From: Anadara kagoshimensis
Lineage: Eukaryota > Mollusca > Bivalvia > Arcoida > Arcidae
Length of the DNA stretch: 64,000 nucleotides
Assembly: GCA_021292105.1 (NCBI GenBank)
Contig: CM037872.1
Coordinates: forward strand, 14,038,791-14,102,790
Direction of reading: 5' to 3'
This document shows positions 25,945 through 37,313 of this stretch, in pieces (within the stretch, counting starts at the first letter, position 1; every line of letters begins with the position of its first letter). Below the pieces are notes generated by a model, which was given only the letters and a program-made list of their open reading frames with translations, did not search any database and was not told the origin of the DNA. The position numbers were made by a program, and so were the translations under genes.

Positions 25945-26160
25945 TTAATATGTATGCAACCGAATAGAGAAATTTACAGGAACAAAAGCCTTACCCCAGG
26001 GAACTTTCACGTCATTATGATTGTCATCTCAATGATAAATTTAAAAAAAAAAAATAGCATGGCCACTTCTTACGTGAAATAAGAGTTTGAAAGGTCCTTG
26101 TCCAAGAGATCATGCAGTAAAACCCGGGTAAACTAGGCCAAAAAGTCTGAAGGTTAATTC
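25261..26160. other. intergenic with a small inverted-repeat element and (AC)n
   Basis: 25,385-25,446 has the partly palindromic GACCTGCTTTGGTCAG...CTCCGACCATAGCAGGT, resembling sequences near 41,290 and 42,330. (AC)n lies at 25,895-25,941. No gene seen. Confidence 0.5.
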
Positions 26161-26162
26161 TT

Positions 26163-26490
26163 GTAGTTGAGAAATAGTGTTTAACTTCCCAGTCAAAAAT
26201 ATTCCACTTATATCAAGATGTCGCCAGCTATAGGCGAAGGTGCATAAATTTCGCCTGTGCGCTGCGCTGATGGCATTATACAGCAGGGTTCTTTTGCGTG
26301 CCAAGCCCACAGTGACATGGGTCTCGTTTATTATAAGTTCCCATCTGAAAAAATCGTGACTTTTATTTCGTAACGCCGAGTGGCTTGGCGAAAGAACAGT
26401 CACTACCCACTTTCAGGTCTTGGGGCAGACCCGGCCGGGGATCGAACCCACGACATCCCACTTACAGGTTGATCACTCTACTAACAAAAG
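26163..26490 (-). mobile_element. SINE S1 copy
   Basis: tRNA-derived head on the minus strand (B box GTGGGTTCGATCCCC), body with CTTTCGCCAAGCCACTCGGC, tail with TAAGTGGAATATTTTTGACT. Compare the intact copies at 31,442 and 39,479. Confidence 0.75.
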
Positions 26491-26846
26491 CTATCGCAGT
26501 GGTTTAATTCATGTAAGAAAAAGTCTCTAGTTTTTGAAAACCAATTTCCTACGCGTCAACTCGTTTCCGATTTTCCGTGGTCAGGTGAGCTATAAATGAG
26601 GTGTCTGAGGTCCGCTAAGCCAAATCCACGCTTATCGTCTATGCCATGTGAAAAATGACGCCGAAAGATTCAGAATTTTCTCTGCGATTATTTCAGACAC
26701 GGTGCACTCTTGAAATGAATACGTTGTCCGCGTTCGCCATTTCTTGCTCTCAAACGAATTTGTTTTTGGTGAAATCAAATCTCAAATCATAGTTCCGCAT
26801 CCAGAAAACGTGAATAATTAGAAATTGACACCATAACAGATGTAAA

Positions 26847-26849
<3 letters not shown>

Positions 26850-26906
<57 letters not shown>

Positions 26907-28330
26907 TATTCGGTTGGTTTGCATGATATTTTTCAGCTTTTCGTGTCGAGATTTGTTTAAATCTCAGGGATTAATCCAAACTCAAGATAATATTGCTTGT
27001 CAGTTTGTATTCATGATTTACTATTGCGGCCTTTAGATTTATAGTACACAATATTGATATTAATGTCACACAGTGCTTTCACGGGCATTTAAAATTCTTT
27101 GCAGCTTGGAAATTGGGGTGAGCATTACACTCATTTTTAGATATTGTTCTCGGATGCAGTTTGTCCTTTTTTATTCACTAGAAACTGTTATACAACACAA
27201 TGGACAGAGTACCGACAACATTCTCTTCTTCTGATAGAAATCTGCGACATAAATCGTCTTCAATCCAAGTCTCAGCGTTAATATAGGATCAACCCATGAT
27301 GTCATAACCACTAGGCAACCGCACGGTCCGGGATCAGAAGATAGTCTCCGTATAACATTGGCTCCGTCTGCGCCAAATTCAGCCTTGAACCATAGCCACT
27401 CCACGATTAAAGGCTGCTAGCTTAAACACTAGGCAACTGTAGACCAAGAACAGAAGATGACTATTTTATGAAATAGGCACCGACTGCACCAAGTTGAACC
27501 CTGAACCACAGACGCCTTGTGGTTAAAGGCTGGTACCTTAACCACTAGGCAACAGTAGCCCAGGGGAGTTTTACCCTGAACCACAGATGCCACTAGGCAA
27601 CAGCAGTCCAGGGGCAGATGATGGCTATTGTAAGCAATAGAACACCAACTGTACAATGCAAGACAGAAATCAGAAAAGTAAAAAGTCAGAAATAGCTAAA
27701 GAATTGAGAGAGCGCCCCCAAAAGGGCGAGTGGTCAAAATATCCATCACGGATATAATGAACCACCTTCCCGTTTGATATCGGAGACTACTCCGACGTCT
27801 TAAACTGTTCGAGAACAGCACGGGAAACTGAACTGATCAACACTGCGTAATGTTGTTTTATAACGGCATCTGAAATCAATTCATTATTGTGTCGTTTAGT
27901 AATTCTTTTAATATTAACTTTGTAAAGGCATTTTATATTTCATGTTTTATTCTGATATAAAGATAAAAATTAGTTTTCTTTTTGTGTTAATTAGTTTTTT
28001 CATTGTTTATTTTGGCTTATTACAACAAAGATAAAATACAAATAAAATTTAAATATTCTTTGCTATGGCATTCCACGTAACTCTTAACTACCGCAAAATA
28101 GTTTAATGAATGGTGAACACAGTTCCAGAGTGAAGTCATGTACGATTTACCTATGTTACATGTGGAATTAGCTTAACCCGGAGATAGACAGTAAATTAAA
28201 GTAAATCATGATTTAAAACCACTAACACGCTGTTATATATATACACCACTGACACACAGAGAAGGGGCAATTATACCCCCACACCCCAACCCCCACACAG
28301 ACACATCCCCCGCACACAAACTATAGAAAC
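26850..28330. repeat. composite repeat copy 1: (CT)n, module D, B, C'
   Basis: Starts with (CT)n at 26,850-26,901, then the segment with TTTATTCGGTTGGTTTGCAT, the tRNA-like module B (about 27,290-27,850), and module C' up to about 28,250. It aligns by eye with the pair at 33,360-35,480 and 37,050-39,170 but is more diverged. Confidence 0.7.
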
Positions 28331-28389
28331 GTATATCTAAATTTGAAATAAAAAAAAAAGAAATTATATATACAGATATGACCAACTAA

Positions 28390-29600
28390 TAAAACAAAAC
28401 GTTTCTTCATATGTGAATTTAAGCGTAGATGGAGTTTTCTAGATACATCCCAGAAACAACCGCCATCGGCGTATTGGGATAATTTGGAAGTGACTTCCGA
28501 GATGCAGTTAGATAAGTCATTAACTGCGATGTTGAACAGTGTAGGGGAGATAACTGAGCCTTGCGGCGATCCATTGTCTAGTTGTTTTTCGTGAGAAAGT
28601 GTGTCTCCTACTCGCACTTTAATCTTTCGGTTTTGGAGAAAGTTTTTAATAAAGGCAAAGATTTTACCAGAAATGCCAAATTGCTTGAGTTTAATGAGGA
28701 CTCCGTCATGCCACTTGAAGTAAAATGCCTTTTCAAGGTCTAGGAAAACCGCTGCAAGAAATTTCTTTTCTGCCTGAGCTTTCCGGATGTCTGTCTGTAA
28801 TCTGAGTATATGGTCTAATGTCAAGCGACTTTTTTTTAATCCGCTTTGATTTTTGGATATAAGATTGTTAGTGTATAAGTGGTACGTCATTCTATCGTTG
28901 ACCATGCGTGGTTTCCATGAATTTGCATATTGCCGATGTAAGTGAGATAGATATGTAGGACGTCGGGTCCGACAGGGGTTTGTTAGGTTTAGGGATAGGA
29001 ACCACAATAGCCGTTTTTCACTTAACGGGGAGGGCCACGGAGTCCCAAGATTTATTTATGAGGTCCAAAATTAGTTTATGTGTGAAGTCTGGCATATGTT
29101 TTATGATATTATAGGTTATTTTTCGTCACCCGGTGGTGTTTTTGATTTTTTGTATACGACCATTTTTATGTTCGATCAGATTGAAATTTTGGTTTAGAGG
29201 GCTATTTGACTTGGATTGTGTCTCATGAGAGTCATTTATCTTTTTATGGTTTATTTTTATGTTGACCAAAGTCAGGGTCCAAGTTTTGGCGGAGGTATCA
29301 GTTATCAGGTTAGCTTTATCTTGCGCGGACGTGGCGCCCTCTATGACCGGGATTTGCCTTGGGTGTTATTTTTCATTGTTTTTACTTTGGTCCATACTTG
29401 TTTTATATTAGAGTGGTTGTTTAGGGCGTTACAGTATTTTCCCAGTGGTCTTTGCAGGCTTTATTTATTATTGATTTAAGTTTTTTATGTGCGAGTTTGA
29501 AGTTTTGAAAGTCTACGGGATTTTTGTTTTTCCTAAATTTATTATATACATGTAGTTTAGTTTTGTATTTACGGGCGTCACCACATTCCTTACATTCATC
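28390..29600 (-). pseudogene. non-LTR retrotransposon reverse transcriptase relic (Jockey/CR1-like)
   Basis: Reading down the minus strand: the endonuclease-RT linker (NPVDFQNFKLAHKKLKSIIN) near 29,430-29,540, a broken stretch with the ITYNIIKHMPDFTHKLILDL block near 29,100, then the RT core with VFLDLEKAF (catalytic Asp kept) and PQGSVISPTLFNIAVNDL. The active-site motif that should be YADD/FADD reads YADG, and several stops and frame changes lie upstream. The domain stops soon after the active site, so this copy is truncated and dead. Clade assignment is by motif only. Confidence 0.8.
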
Positions 29601-30130
29601 ATCGCGCAATGTTGTGTAAAATAAAGATACCTGATTTGACTTCATAGTGGTGTCGTATATTAATTTATTTGACATTTTCTTTGTAAATGCGTTCTTTATT
29701 TTATGCTTAATGTAGGTATAAAGATAAAAAATTATTTCATTTTTGTGTTTGTTAATTTCATCACATTGCTGTCGGCTAATCAAAATACTAGTATAAGATA
29801 AAAAACAATTAAAATTATTCTTAGTTTTTACCATAACAAGTGACTCTTTACTACCACAATAAGTGAATGATTCAGCGTGTCGCTTTGATTGACCAATCCT
29901 TGACGTCCTTTCTTGGTCCTTTGGTTGGGTATCCCTTTTCGAGGACGTCCGTAACAAGTTTTTGGTCTCGTAATCTCCGCTTCGATTCGATGTATAGCTT
30001 GTGTGAGATTGGTCAATCACAGACTGTGTAATAAAGGGAGATGTTTTCGATAACGTCCGTATTGTTTACTAGATCTGATTTCAATCCCATTTTTTGTTCA
30101 AGCTCGAAGATAATTTTTGACCAATAATTT
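29600..30130. repeat. modules C and E beside the RT relic
   Basis: 29,600-29,870 closely matches 24,740-25,020. 29,870-30,130 is a module E copy. The sharp switch from RT-like to module sequence at about 29,600 marks the edge of the retroelement or of a later insertion. Confidence 0.65.
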
Positions 30131-30139
30131 TTTCATAGA

Positions 30140-31440
30140 AAATGAGGAGGAGTCATTAACAATAGATTACGGGGTCGGATGAGACTTTAAAAACAGGTGG
30201 CCCGTGTCACGGCAGGCGTTGCATATCATTCAACACCCTCCCTGTGCATTGGCCTGAGCACACTGCAATGGTAAACATTTCCACCAGATAACCAAGAACT
30301 GGTGACTTCGCGATATAAGTGAAAAATTCTTGACTCCATCATCCTTTTTATTTATATCCTCCTCTATGTATACATTGTGAAGTATAGGTATACAATACAC
30401 GTGTGCATAAGTTCTTTGTGAAAGATGGTGCCCGTTCAAAATAAAGTTTTATAATTAGTGGTACATATATGTGTTGCCATACACTGTGTCTATTCTTATG
30501 TTACTTGTTGTTGTTTGTGTCTCTGGCTATTTCAAGGATGTTTGTTTCAGCTGCTATTTTCTTTTTCGTTCATTTGTAGCATTTTAACATAACTAAAATT
30601 GAATATTTCGTGTTTGATTTAGTTATTTATATACAACCTTCTTTTTTAACTCTAAATAGGTTGTTCCCGACATTTGTTCCTTTTCAACCAGTCTGGACGG
30701 TAGTCACATTTTCTTCTTGAAGGATTCCTTTTGCTTTACTTTCAATAATTTTGTTTCTAAGCGAAACTAATTATAATTTTGTTTTTCCGGAAATGTAATA
30801 GGAATTTTTATGACTATTTTTATTCTATGTTAATTTTTACCTTACTATTCTACTTATATTGCCAAGCTAAAGAGCGTGACTACTAGCGCCTTATTTTATG
30901 AAAATCATTTAATGCATATCAATGTTACAGCCTTTGAGATTACAAACAACGGATGCGTGGAGGTTAAAACAGACGGACAGTTGGACAGTGCAAATTTAGA
31001 TGTCCACCTTCGAGTTAAGTTATGAACATTTACTGTCATATTACACCCGAAATATAAATCGTTCCCCCTTTAGAGTGTCAAAAGATGATAAAGACCTTCT
31101 TTGGATTAAATCGTGTGAAAGAATTCACAACGCTTGACGAAGTTTCAGAAAAATAAATCTCTAAAAGTACGGTTGAATTCTTTTTCTCAAAACGCATTTT
31201 ATTTTTTTTATTTTATTTTTTTTTTGCTTCAACCACAAATATCCGTGTTTGAAACGATCCAGTGTGTGTCCAAGTTAAAAAACTTATAATTATTCTAACG
31301 CATTACAAAGATATAGCGCATCACAAATTACTTGATTGGTTGATTGAACTGATGAGGTTTCACGTCCCAAGACATCGGAACCATCATGCATTTGCAGCTC
31401 TGCATGTGATCAATTTTAAATCGTTCCTCTTTGTTAAGAC
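30140..31440. other. intergenic, SINE S1 tail then unremarkable AT-rich DNA
   Basis: 30,190-30,340 is a diverged SINE S1 body and tail (GGCCCGTGTCACGGCAGGCG ... ATATAAGTGAAAAATTCTTG). The rest to 31,440 shows no gene or clear repeat to me. Confidence 0.5.
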
Positions 31441-31441
31441 T

Positions 31442-31760
31442 ACTGCGGTAGCTCAGTTGGTCGAGCGCTCACCCCGTAAGTGGTAGGTCGTGTGTTCAAA
31501 CCCTGACCGAGTCTGATACAAGACTTAAAAGCGGGTAGTGATTATTCTTTCGCCAAACGCTCGGCATTACGAAATGAAAGTCACGGTTCTTTCTGATGGG
31601 AACTTTAGATAAACGAGGTCCCGTGTCACGGTAGGCGTGGCACGATAAAGATACAATGCAATCAGCGTAACGCATAGGCAAAATGTCTGCACCTTTGCCT
31701 CTAGCTGGCGACGTCTCGATATAAGTAAAATTTTGTTAAACACCATTACTCAACTCAACC
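31442..31760 (+). mobile_element. SINE S1, near full length
   Basis: Head CTGCGGTAGCTCAGTTGGTC (A box) and GTGTTCAAACCCTGAC (B box), body with CTTTCGCCAAACGCTCGGCA and GAGGTCCCGTGTCACGG, and a tail ending ACACCATTACTCAACTCAAC. About 320 bp, no coding capacity. Confidence 0.85.
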
Positions 31761-32204
31761 CTTTGTTAAGACCGGCGATTTCACTATTGACATTCATACA
31801 AATACGTATTAAGGAATCAGTCTATGGGGGAGAAGATGTGAAAAATTCGTTGGTACTTCGAGGTGGTAAAATATGGGGTACGAGAGAGTACGAAAATGTC
31901 ACAGTGACATTCGCGCGTATTTATCACACGTGTGTGAAGAATTCGTACGAATCTTTCACACGTGTGACGTATTCGTATGTGCGACATCAACAAGGCTCAA
32001 AACAATTTCAAACTTATCAAGTTTAATTCTATTACGGATTGAAATTGAAGTACATTTTTCAATGTGGGAAAAGGCGGATACTTGTTATTTAGATTTTACA
32101 TTTTCCCTGATATTGTACACTTTAAATTATAATTATTTTTAAGAGTGTTAATTATGACAGGTGTACCAAAATTTTATAACAATCACAGAGCTAGATATTC
32201 AGGA
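31761..32204. other. short intergenic stretch with a palindrome cluster
   Basis: 31,897-31,985 packs several palindromes: GTCACAGTGAC, TCACACGTGTGTGA, GAATTCGTACGAATC and TCACACGTGTGA. No gene seen. Confidence 0.5.
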
Positions 32205-32890
32205 GACAGGTATCGACTATGGGCTTACCCGGTGTAATGATTATGGGGAGTGGTTTGCTTGTCCGCGGCATACTGACTCAGTGAGCTAGCACTTAAAGTT
32301 GTCATGAGTGTACATTTGTGACCAACATTTACTACATTTGTGGTTCGTTACTACATGTGACACTATTTTGTTCTATTTGTGACAGTTACTACATATAGGG
32401 ATCCCACAGTGCGCGCTAGTACAAGACAGGCCACAAAACACACTCGTATACCTCAAGGTTATACGAACCTGTTCTTATATTACTAGTATTAATCTTTAGA
32501 CATTGTTAAACTTGGTCTCTTTTTTCGGAGAGCTACAAGAAATCTAAGGCGATGTTCAACAACATTATAAGGACAACAGCTCGCAAAAGTGAACACAATA
32601 TGGACCCGTTAGTGACAAAATAGCTAAAAGTAACAGTCTGCACTCGTGGACAAATATCCTTTCGCCAAGCACTCGGGATTTAGAAAATAGTCACGGGGTC
32701 CTTCGGAAGAGACCTTAAAACCGATGTCCAGTGTCACAGGCGTGTCACGTTAAAGAATTTTGCCTGCATATTGCACTGAAAGCACTACAGAGGTCAAAAC
32801 TGCTACTTTACCTATAGCTGATGACGTCTCGATATAAGTGAAATATTATTGACTTATACAATAAGTACAACCCAATTCAATAAATCAACC
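32205..32890 (+). repeat. SINE S2 and S1 fragments
   Basis: 32,205-32,445 matches the S2 body (GGGGAGTGGTTTGCTTGTCC, TGACTCAGTGAGCTAGCAC) interrupted by CA/TA-rich sequence. 32,650-32,890 is a diverged S1 body and tail. Confidence 0.55.
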
Positions 32891-32994
32891 AATCAATCAT
32901 GAACAAATAAAAACGCATGTTTTTGTTGCTAAAATCATGTTGCACTATCACCATTTCAGCTAAAGTACAGTCGTAAAATTTCGTGAATAATTTT

Positions 32995-33130
32995 GTTTGG
33001 TAATGTCAAGAAGAATGTTCGTCTAGAGCCTCAACATTTGGTCATCATTAGGCGTCTAAATTTTCAACGCCTACTTCATTAGACGCTGGACTTCATTAAG
33101 AGTTGCTATATGCCCTTTCTCCCATGACCA
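32995..33130. mobile_element. MITE-like element, partner copy at 45,412-45,545
   Basis: Shares GGTAATGTCAAGAAGA, GAGCCTCA and GACTTCATTAAGAGTTGC with the reverse-oriented sequence at 45,412-45,545 in the Ig-receptor gene. Internal short inverted segments, no ORF. Confidence 0.5.
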
Positions 33131-33359
33131 CGCTTTACTGTGATATAATACGGAATGTATGGTGGCTTATGGAATAGACTGATGTATTATCTCGTTTAAA
33201 CGACTTAGAATCCTGTAAAATAAACAAAAAAAAAAAAAACCCGTAAATATATCCATTTTACTAGTGATCTACATGTATATGTAATAAAGCAGTGTAGTAA
33301 ACTCTTTTTAACAATTCAAGCTTAAACAAAAACAGGATTAAAATCTGCCAAAATTTACA

Positions 33360-33559
33360 GGATCACAATCCAGAAGCAGAGTAAAAACTTTGAAACTTAC
33401 AAATTAGGTTAAACACCTGGGAACAGACGTTTGCTGCTCGGAAGGGTAAGCACCTCCTGTTTAGCTATTTTAACTACATGTATATAAAAAAAGAAAACAA
33501 CAATATTTGGGTAATACCGGTAATATTTTCTTGATATAAATGAGGCATTGATAAGATGT

Positions 33560-33620
<61 letters not shown>

Positions 33621-35480
33621 TCGCTTGGTTTGCATGAGATTTTACAGCTTTTCGTGACGAAATTTGTTTAATCTCTGGGATTAATCTAAAATCAAGATCA
33701 TATTCCGTGTCAGTTCTGTATTCATGATATACTTTGTACTATTGCGACCTTTAGATTGATAATAGTACACTTGTCCACAATATTGACGTCGCAGAGTGCT
33801 TTCGCGGACACTCGGTTCACTGTCGTGGTACGCAAATTCTTGGCAGCTTGGAAACTGGGGAAGACATTATTAGATATTGTTCTTAGATGCAGTTTGCTCT
33901 TTTTTATTTACTAGAATCACAGTGGACAGAGTACCGACAACATTCTCTACTGCGACATAAATTGTCTTTAATCCATCTCTGTTTTATATAGCATCACCCC
34001 ATGATCAAAGGCTGATGTCATAACCACTTGGCAACTGTAGACCAGGAACAGAAGATGACTATTATATAAAAATAGGCACCGACTGCACCAAGTTGAACCC
34101 TGAACCACAGACACCTTGTGGTTAAAGGCTGGTACCTTAACCTCTAGGCAACCGTAGCCCAGGGGAGTTAAACCCTGATCCACAAATGCCATAAGGCAAA
34201 AGCAGTCCAGGGGCAGATGATGGCTATTGTAAGCAATAGAACACCAACTGTACAATGCAAGACAGAAATCAGAAAAGTAAAAAGTCAGAAATAGTATAAG
34301 AATTGAGAGAGCGCCCCCGAAAGGGCGAGTGGTCAAAATATCCATCACGGATATAATGAACCACCTTCCCGTTTGATATCGGAGACTACTCCGACGTCTT
34401 GAACTGTTCGAGAACAGCACGGGAATCTGAACTGATCAACATTGAGTAATGTTGTGTTATAACGGTCTCTGAAATCACTTCATTCTGGTGTCATGTAGTA
34501 ATTCTTTTAATATCAACTTTGTAGATGCATTTAATACTTCATGTTTTATTCTGATATAAAGATAAATATTAGTTTTATTTTTGTGTATATTAATTTTTTT
34601 CACTGTTTATTTTTACTTATTACAACATGGGTAAAATGCAAATAAAATTTAAATATTCTTTGTTATGGCATTCCACGTAACTCTTAACTTCCGCAAAATA
34701 GTTTAATGAATGGTGAACACAGTTCTAGAGTCAAGTCATTTACGATTTACCTATGTTATATGTGAAATAAGCCTAACCCAGAGATAAACGGTAAATTAAT
34801 GTATATCTCGAATGTGGAAAAACCCACTAACACCGCTGACACATAGACCACGCATTGTGGTACTGCATACACAGAGACGGGGCAGTTTACAAAACGGACA
34901 CACCCTTTTTAGAAGTCAAAAATTATCTTCGAGCTTGAACAAAAAATGGGATTGAAATCAACTCCAAAAAACAGTACGGACGTTATCGAAAACATCCCCC
35001 TTTAAGACATGCTCTGTGATTAGCCAATCTAACAAGCCATTTATCGAATCCTAGACAGGATTACAAGACCAGAAACTTGTTACGGACGTCTTCGAAAAGG
35101 GGTACCCAACCAAAGGACCAAGAAAGGACGTCTCTGATTGGTCAACCAATTGGGCAATTTCAATCCACCATAGCCGTCAAAAATAGATCGAGCTTTGATA
35201 AATTTTTCTTTTTTACCAAAACTTTTTTTTATTACTATACTGCTTGTTTATAATAGATAAGATTAATTTTTTATAAACATTTTATTTCTTATTCTCTTAG
35301 AAAACTTTTAAAGTTTTAAAGTTTATGCTATTTTTTAATATTTAAACTTCTCTTTTTTCATATTTTTCATAGTATTTTTTGAATTTTTATACAAATTTTA
35401 AGATGTTACCATGACAATCTACTTTAAGGGAAAGCAGTCACCACTATCTAATTTTTACCCCGTCAGGTCTTATACATTAT
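33360..35480. repeat. composite repeat copy 2, left half of a ~3.7-kb-spaced duplication
   Basis: Order: a ~120-bp family repeat, (CT)n at 33,563-33,613, module D, tRNA-like module B, module C', module E, then a NADAR-like fragment. It aligns almost base for base with 37,050-39,170. For example, module E and its flank are nearly identical over roughly 250 bp, which implies a recent duplication. Confidence 0.85.
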
Positions 35481-35650
35481 ATCATACAAAATTAGTGTCT
35501 ACCTTTGACACTTGGAGAGTGAACATGGAATCTACAAGTTTGCCACCAGCGTTTACCGCCCTTTTTTTACCGAGCCTTCCTTGGAGCCTGTCACCACCTG
35601 ATCCTACATCAGCCACCACTTGCCATGTCTGACTAACTAGCAAAAGCAAG
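35411..35650 (+). pseudogene. N-terminal fragment of a NADAR/YbiA-like ORF
   Basis: After GATGTTACCATGACAATCTA the frame reads MTIYFKGKQSPLSNFYPV. The phrase F.G..SPLSNFYP is the opening motif of the NADAR (YbiA, DUF1768) domain, whose members act on ADP-ribose-linked or riboflavin-pathway glycosides. The domain's later motifs are absent: the reading turns into unrelated sequence and then shares CACATTGGG...CCTACATGTAG with 42,268-42,300. Likely a decayed ORF of a mobile element. Confidence 0.45.
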
Positions 35651-36357
35651 TGTTTACACATTGGGCGAATGCCTACATGTAGACGATAGACAAAACTAAT
35701 TAATTAAAAAAATAGGTCTTATACTTTCACGGGTTGCAACATCTGGCATATCAAATTCGGAACGCTCCCACTGCTTGAAATTCAAAATTTCTTTCCAAAC
35801 TAATTCGGACTACTAAGGCCTGGCATAACTCAAAATTAACTAGTCTTAGTGAACTCATGTTAAGTAAATCGAATATTTGTTCGGCTTTTAGGGAGTTCCT
35901 TTTATCTACCTTATCTATCGGCATTATTTTCAATAAAGTAGTACAGGGGACGAAGGCGGACAGAATATTTTCGGTCAACTCTAAATGCATCTTAGGGACT
36001 GTCACCTACCGCCTCCCTTAGTCAAAGAGCCCCAATCGTGTCCCCATTTAAGCATACACGGGTCTAGCTAAATAAAACACTTATCAAATTTTCATCAACC
36101 TCAAAATTGCCTCAGCGTACGTAGAGACCCGTTTTTCGACCAGAGTGGCATGACTGCTTCATCCCCAAAATTTTTTACTCAACAAATGAATTACTTTTAA
36201 GCCTACGGTAGCGTTTGTCTTGTTACGTGGCAACGACTCACTTTTAATACTAAACCACTCGTTTTGACCAATTCGCTCATGGGAGTTTATGAGATGCTAA
36301 AAATGCTGGAATTCAGCATGTTTTTATCATTGAGTCCCCACAAGGGGATACTTCAGG
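35651..36357. other. non-repetitive stretch with one unrecognised open frame
   Basis: A minus-strand frame at 35,751-36,005 reads protein-like sequence (LTENILSAFVPCTTLLKIMP) with no domain I recognise and no splice or promoter context. Nothing else seen. Confidence 0.3.
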
Positions 36358-36656
36358 AGTTGAGTAATGGTGTTTAACGTCCCAGACAAGAATATTTCAC
36401 TTATATCGAGACTTAAATCGAGACGTCGCCAGCTATAGGTGCAGCTAATTTGCCTGTGGTTTGCGCTTATGGCAATATACAGCAGGGTTCTTTATCGTGC
36501 CAAGCCTACCGTGACACGGGACATCGTTCATTTTAAGTTCCCATCCAAAAGAACCGTGACTTTCATTTCGCAATGCCGAGTGCTTGGCGAAAGAACAGTC
36601 ATTACCTACTTTCAAGTCTTGGGTCAGACCCGGTCGGGGTTCGAACTTCAGAGATC
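36358..36656 (-). mobile_element. SINE S1 copy
   Basis: Same family as 31,442: minus-strand B box GGGTTCGAACTTC-like at the right end, body with CTTTCGCCAAGCACTCGGCA, tail at the left. Confidence 0.75.
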
Positions 36657-37049
36657 CACTCCTGGCACACGCACTTTTCCTCATTGATTGGTAAACTTTA
36701 TTTTAAATTTTGTTCAGTCCTCACAGCAAAAACTGTTTTGCCGCGGAGGTCCTAAAATGTCAATTAAAAATCATATTATATATACAAATTTCAAATATTT
36801 CTTCAAAAATGATTTCAGATATGTGATTTTCCAGAACTAAGTAACATATCTAGTGGCATATTAATTAAAAAAACAGGTTTATATATATATGAAAACAACA
36901 TGAACATGATCCATCTGCTAAACCTTTTAAATCCCTCTTAATAATAATTCCACATCCAGCTGGGGACGTGAATAATTAGAAATTGACACTGAAATAGACA
37001 ATTTTAGGTACATGTACGTAAACCAACAAGTCCGGCATGATGTTTGTAT

Positions 37050-37281
37050 GTCATGTCCGAATCACAATCCAGAAGCAGAGTAAAAACTTTAATACTTTGA
37101 AACTGAGAAATTAGTTTAAACACGCGAATTTCCACCAGGGAACAGACGTCGGGTGCTCGGAAGGGTAAGCACTTCCTGTTTAGCTATTTTAATTACATGT
37201 ATATAAAATAGCAAAACAACAATATTTGGGTAATACCGGTAATATATTCTTGATATAAATGAGGCATTGATAAGATGTAAA

Positions 37282-37313
<32 letters not shown>

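Noticed and set aside
33968-34420. 150-aa minus-strand frame shared with 37,716-38,117
   Set aside because: It follows tRNA-like module B; the frame differs or breaks in other copies and shows no domain.
36439-36687. Frames on both strands over 36.4-36.7 kb, similar to 31.5 and 61.8 kb
   Set aside because: All lie in SINE S1 copies.
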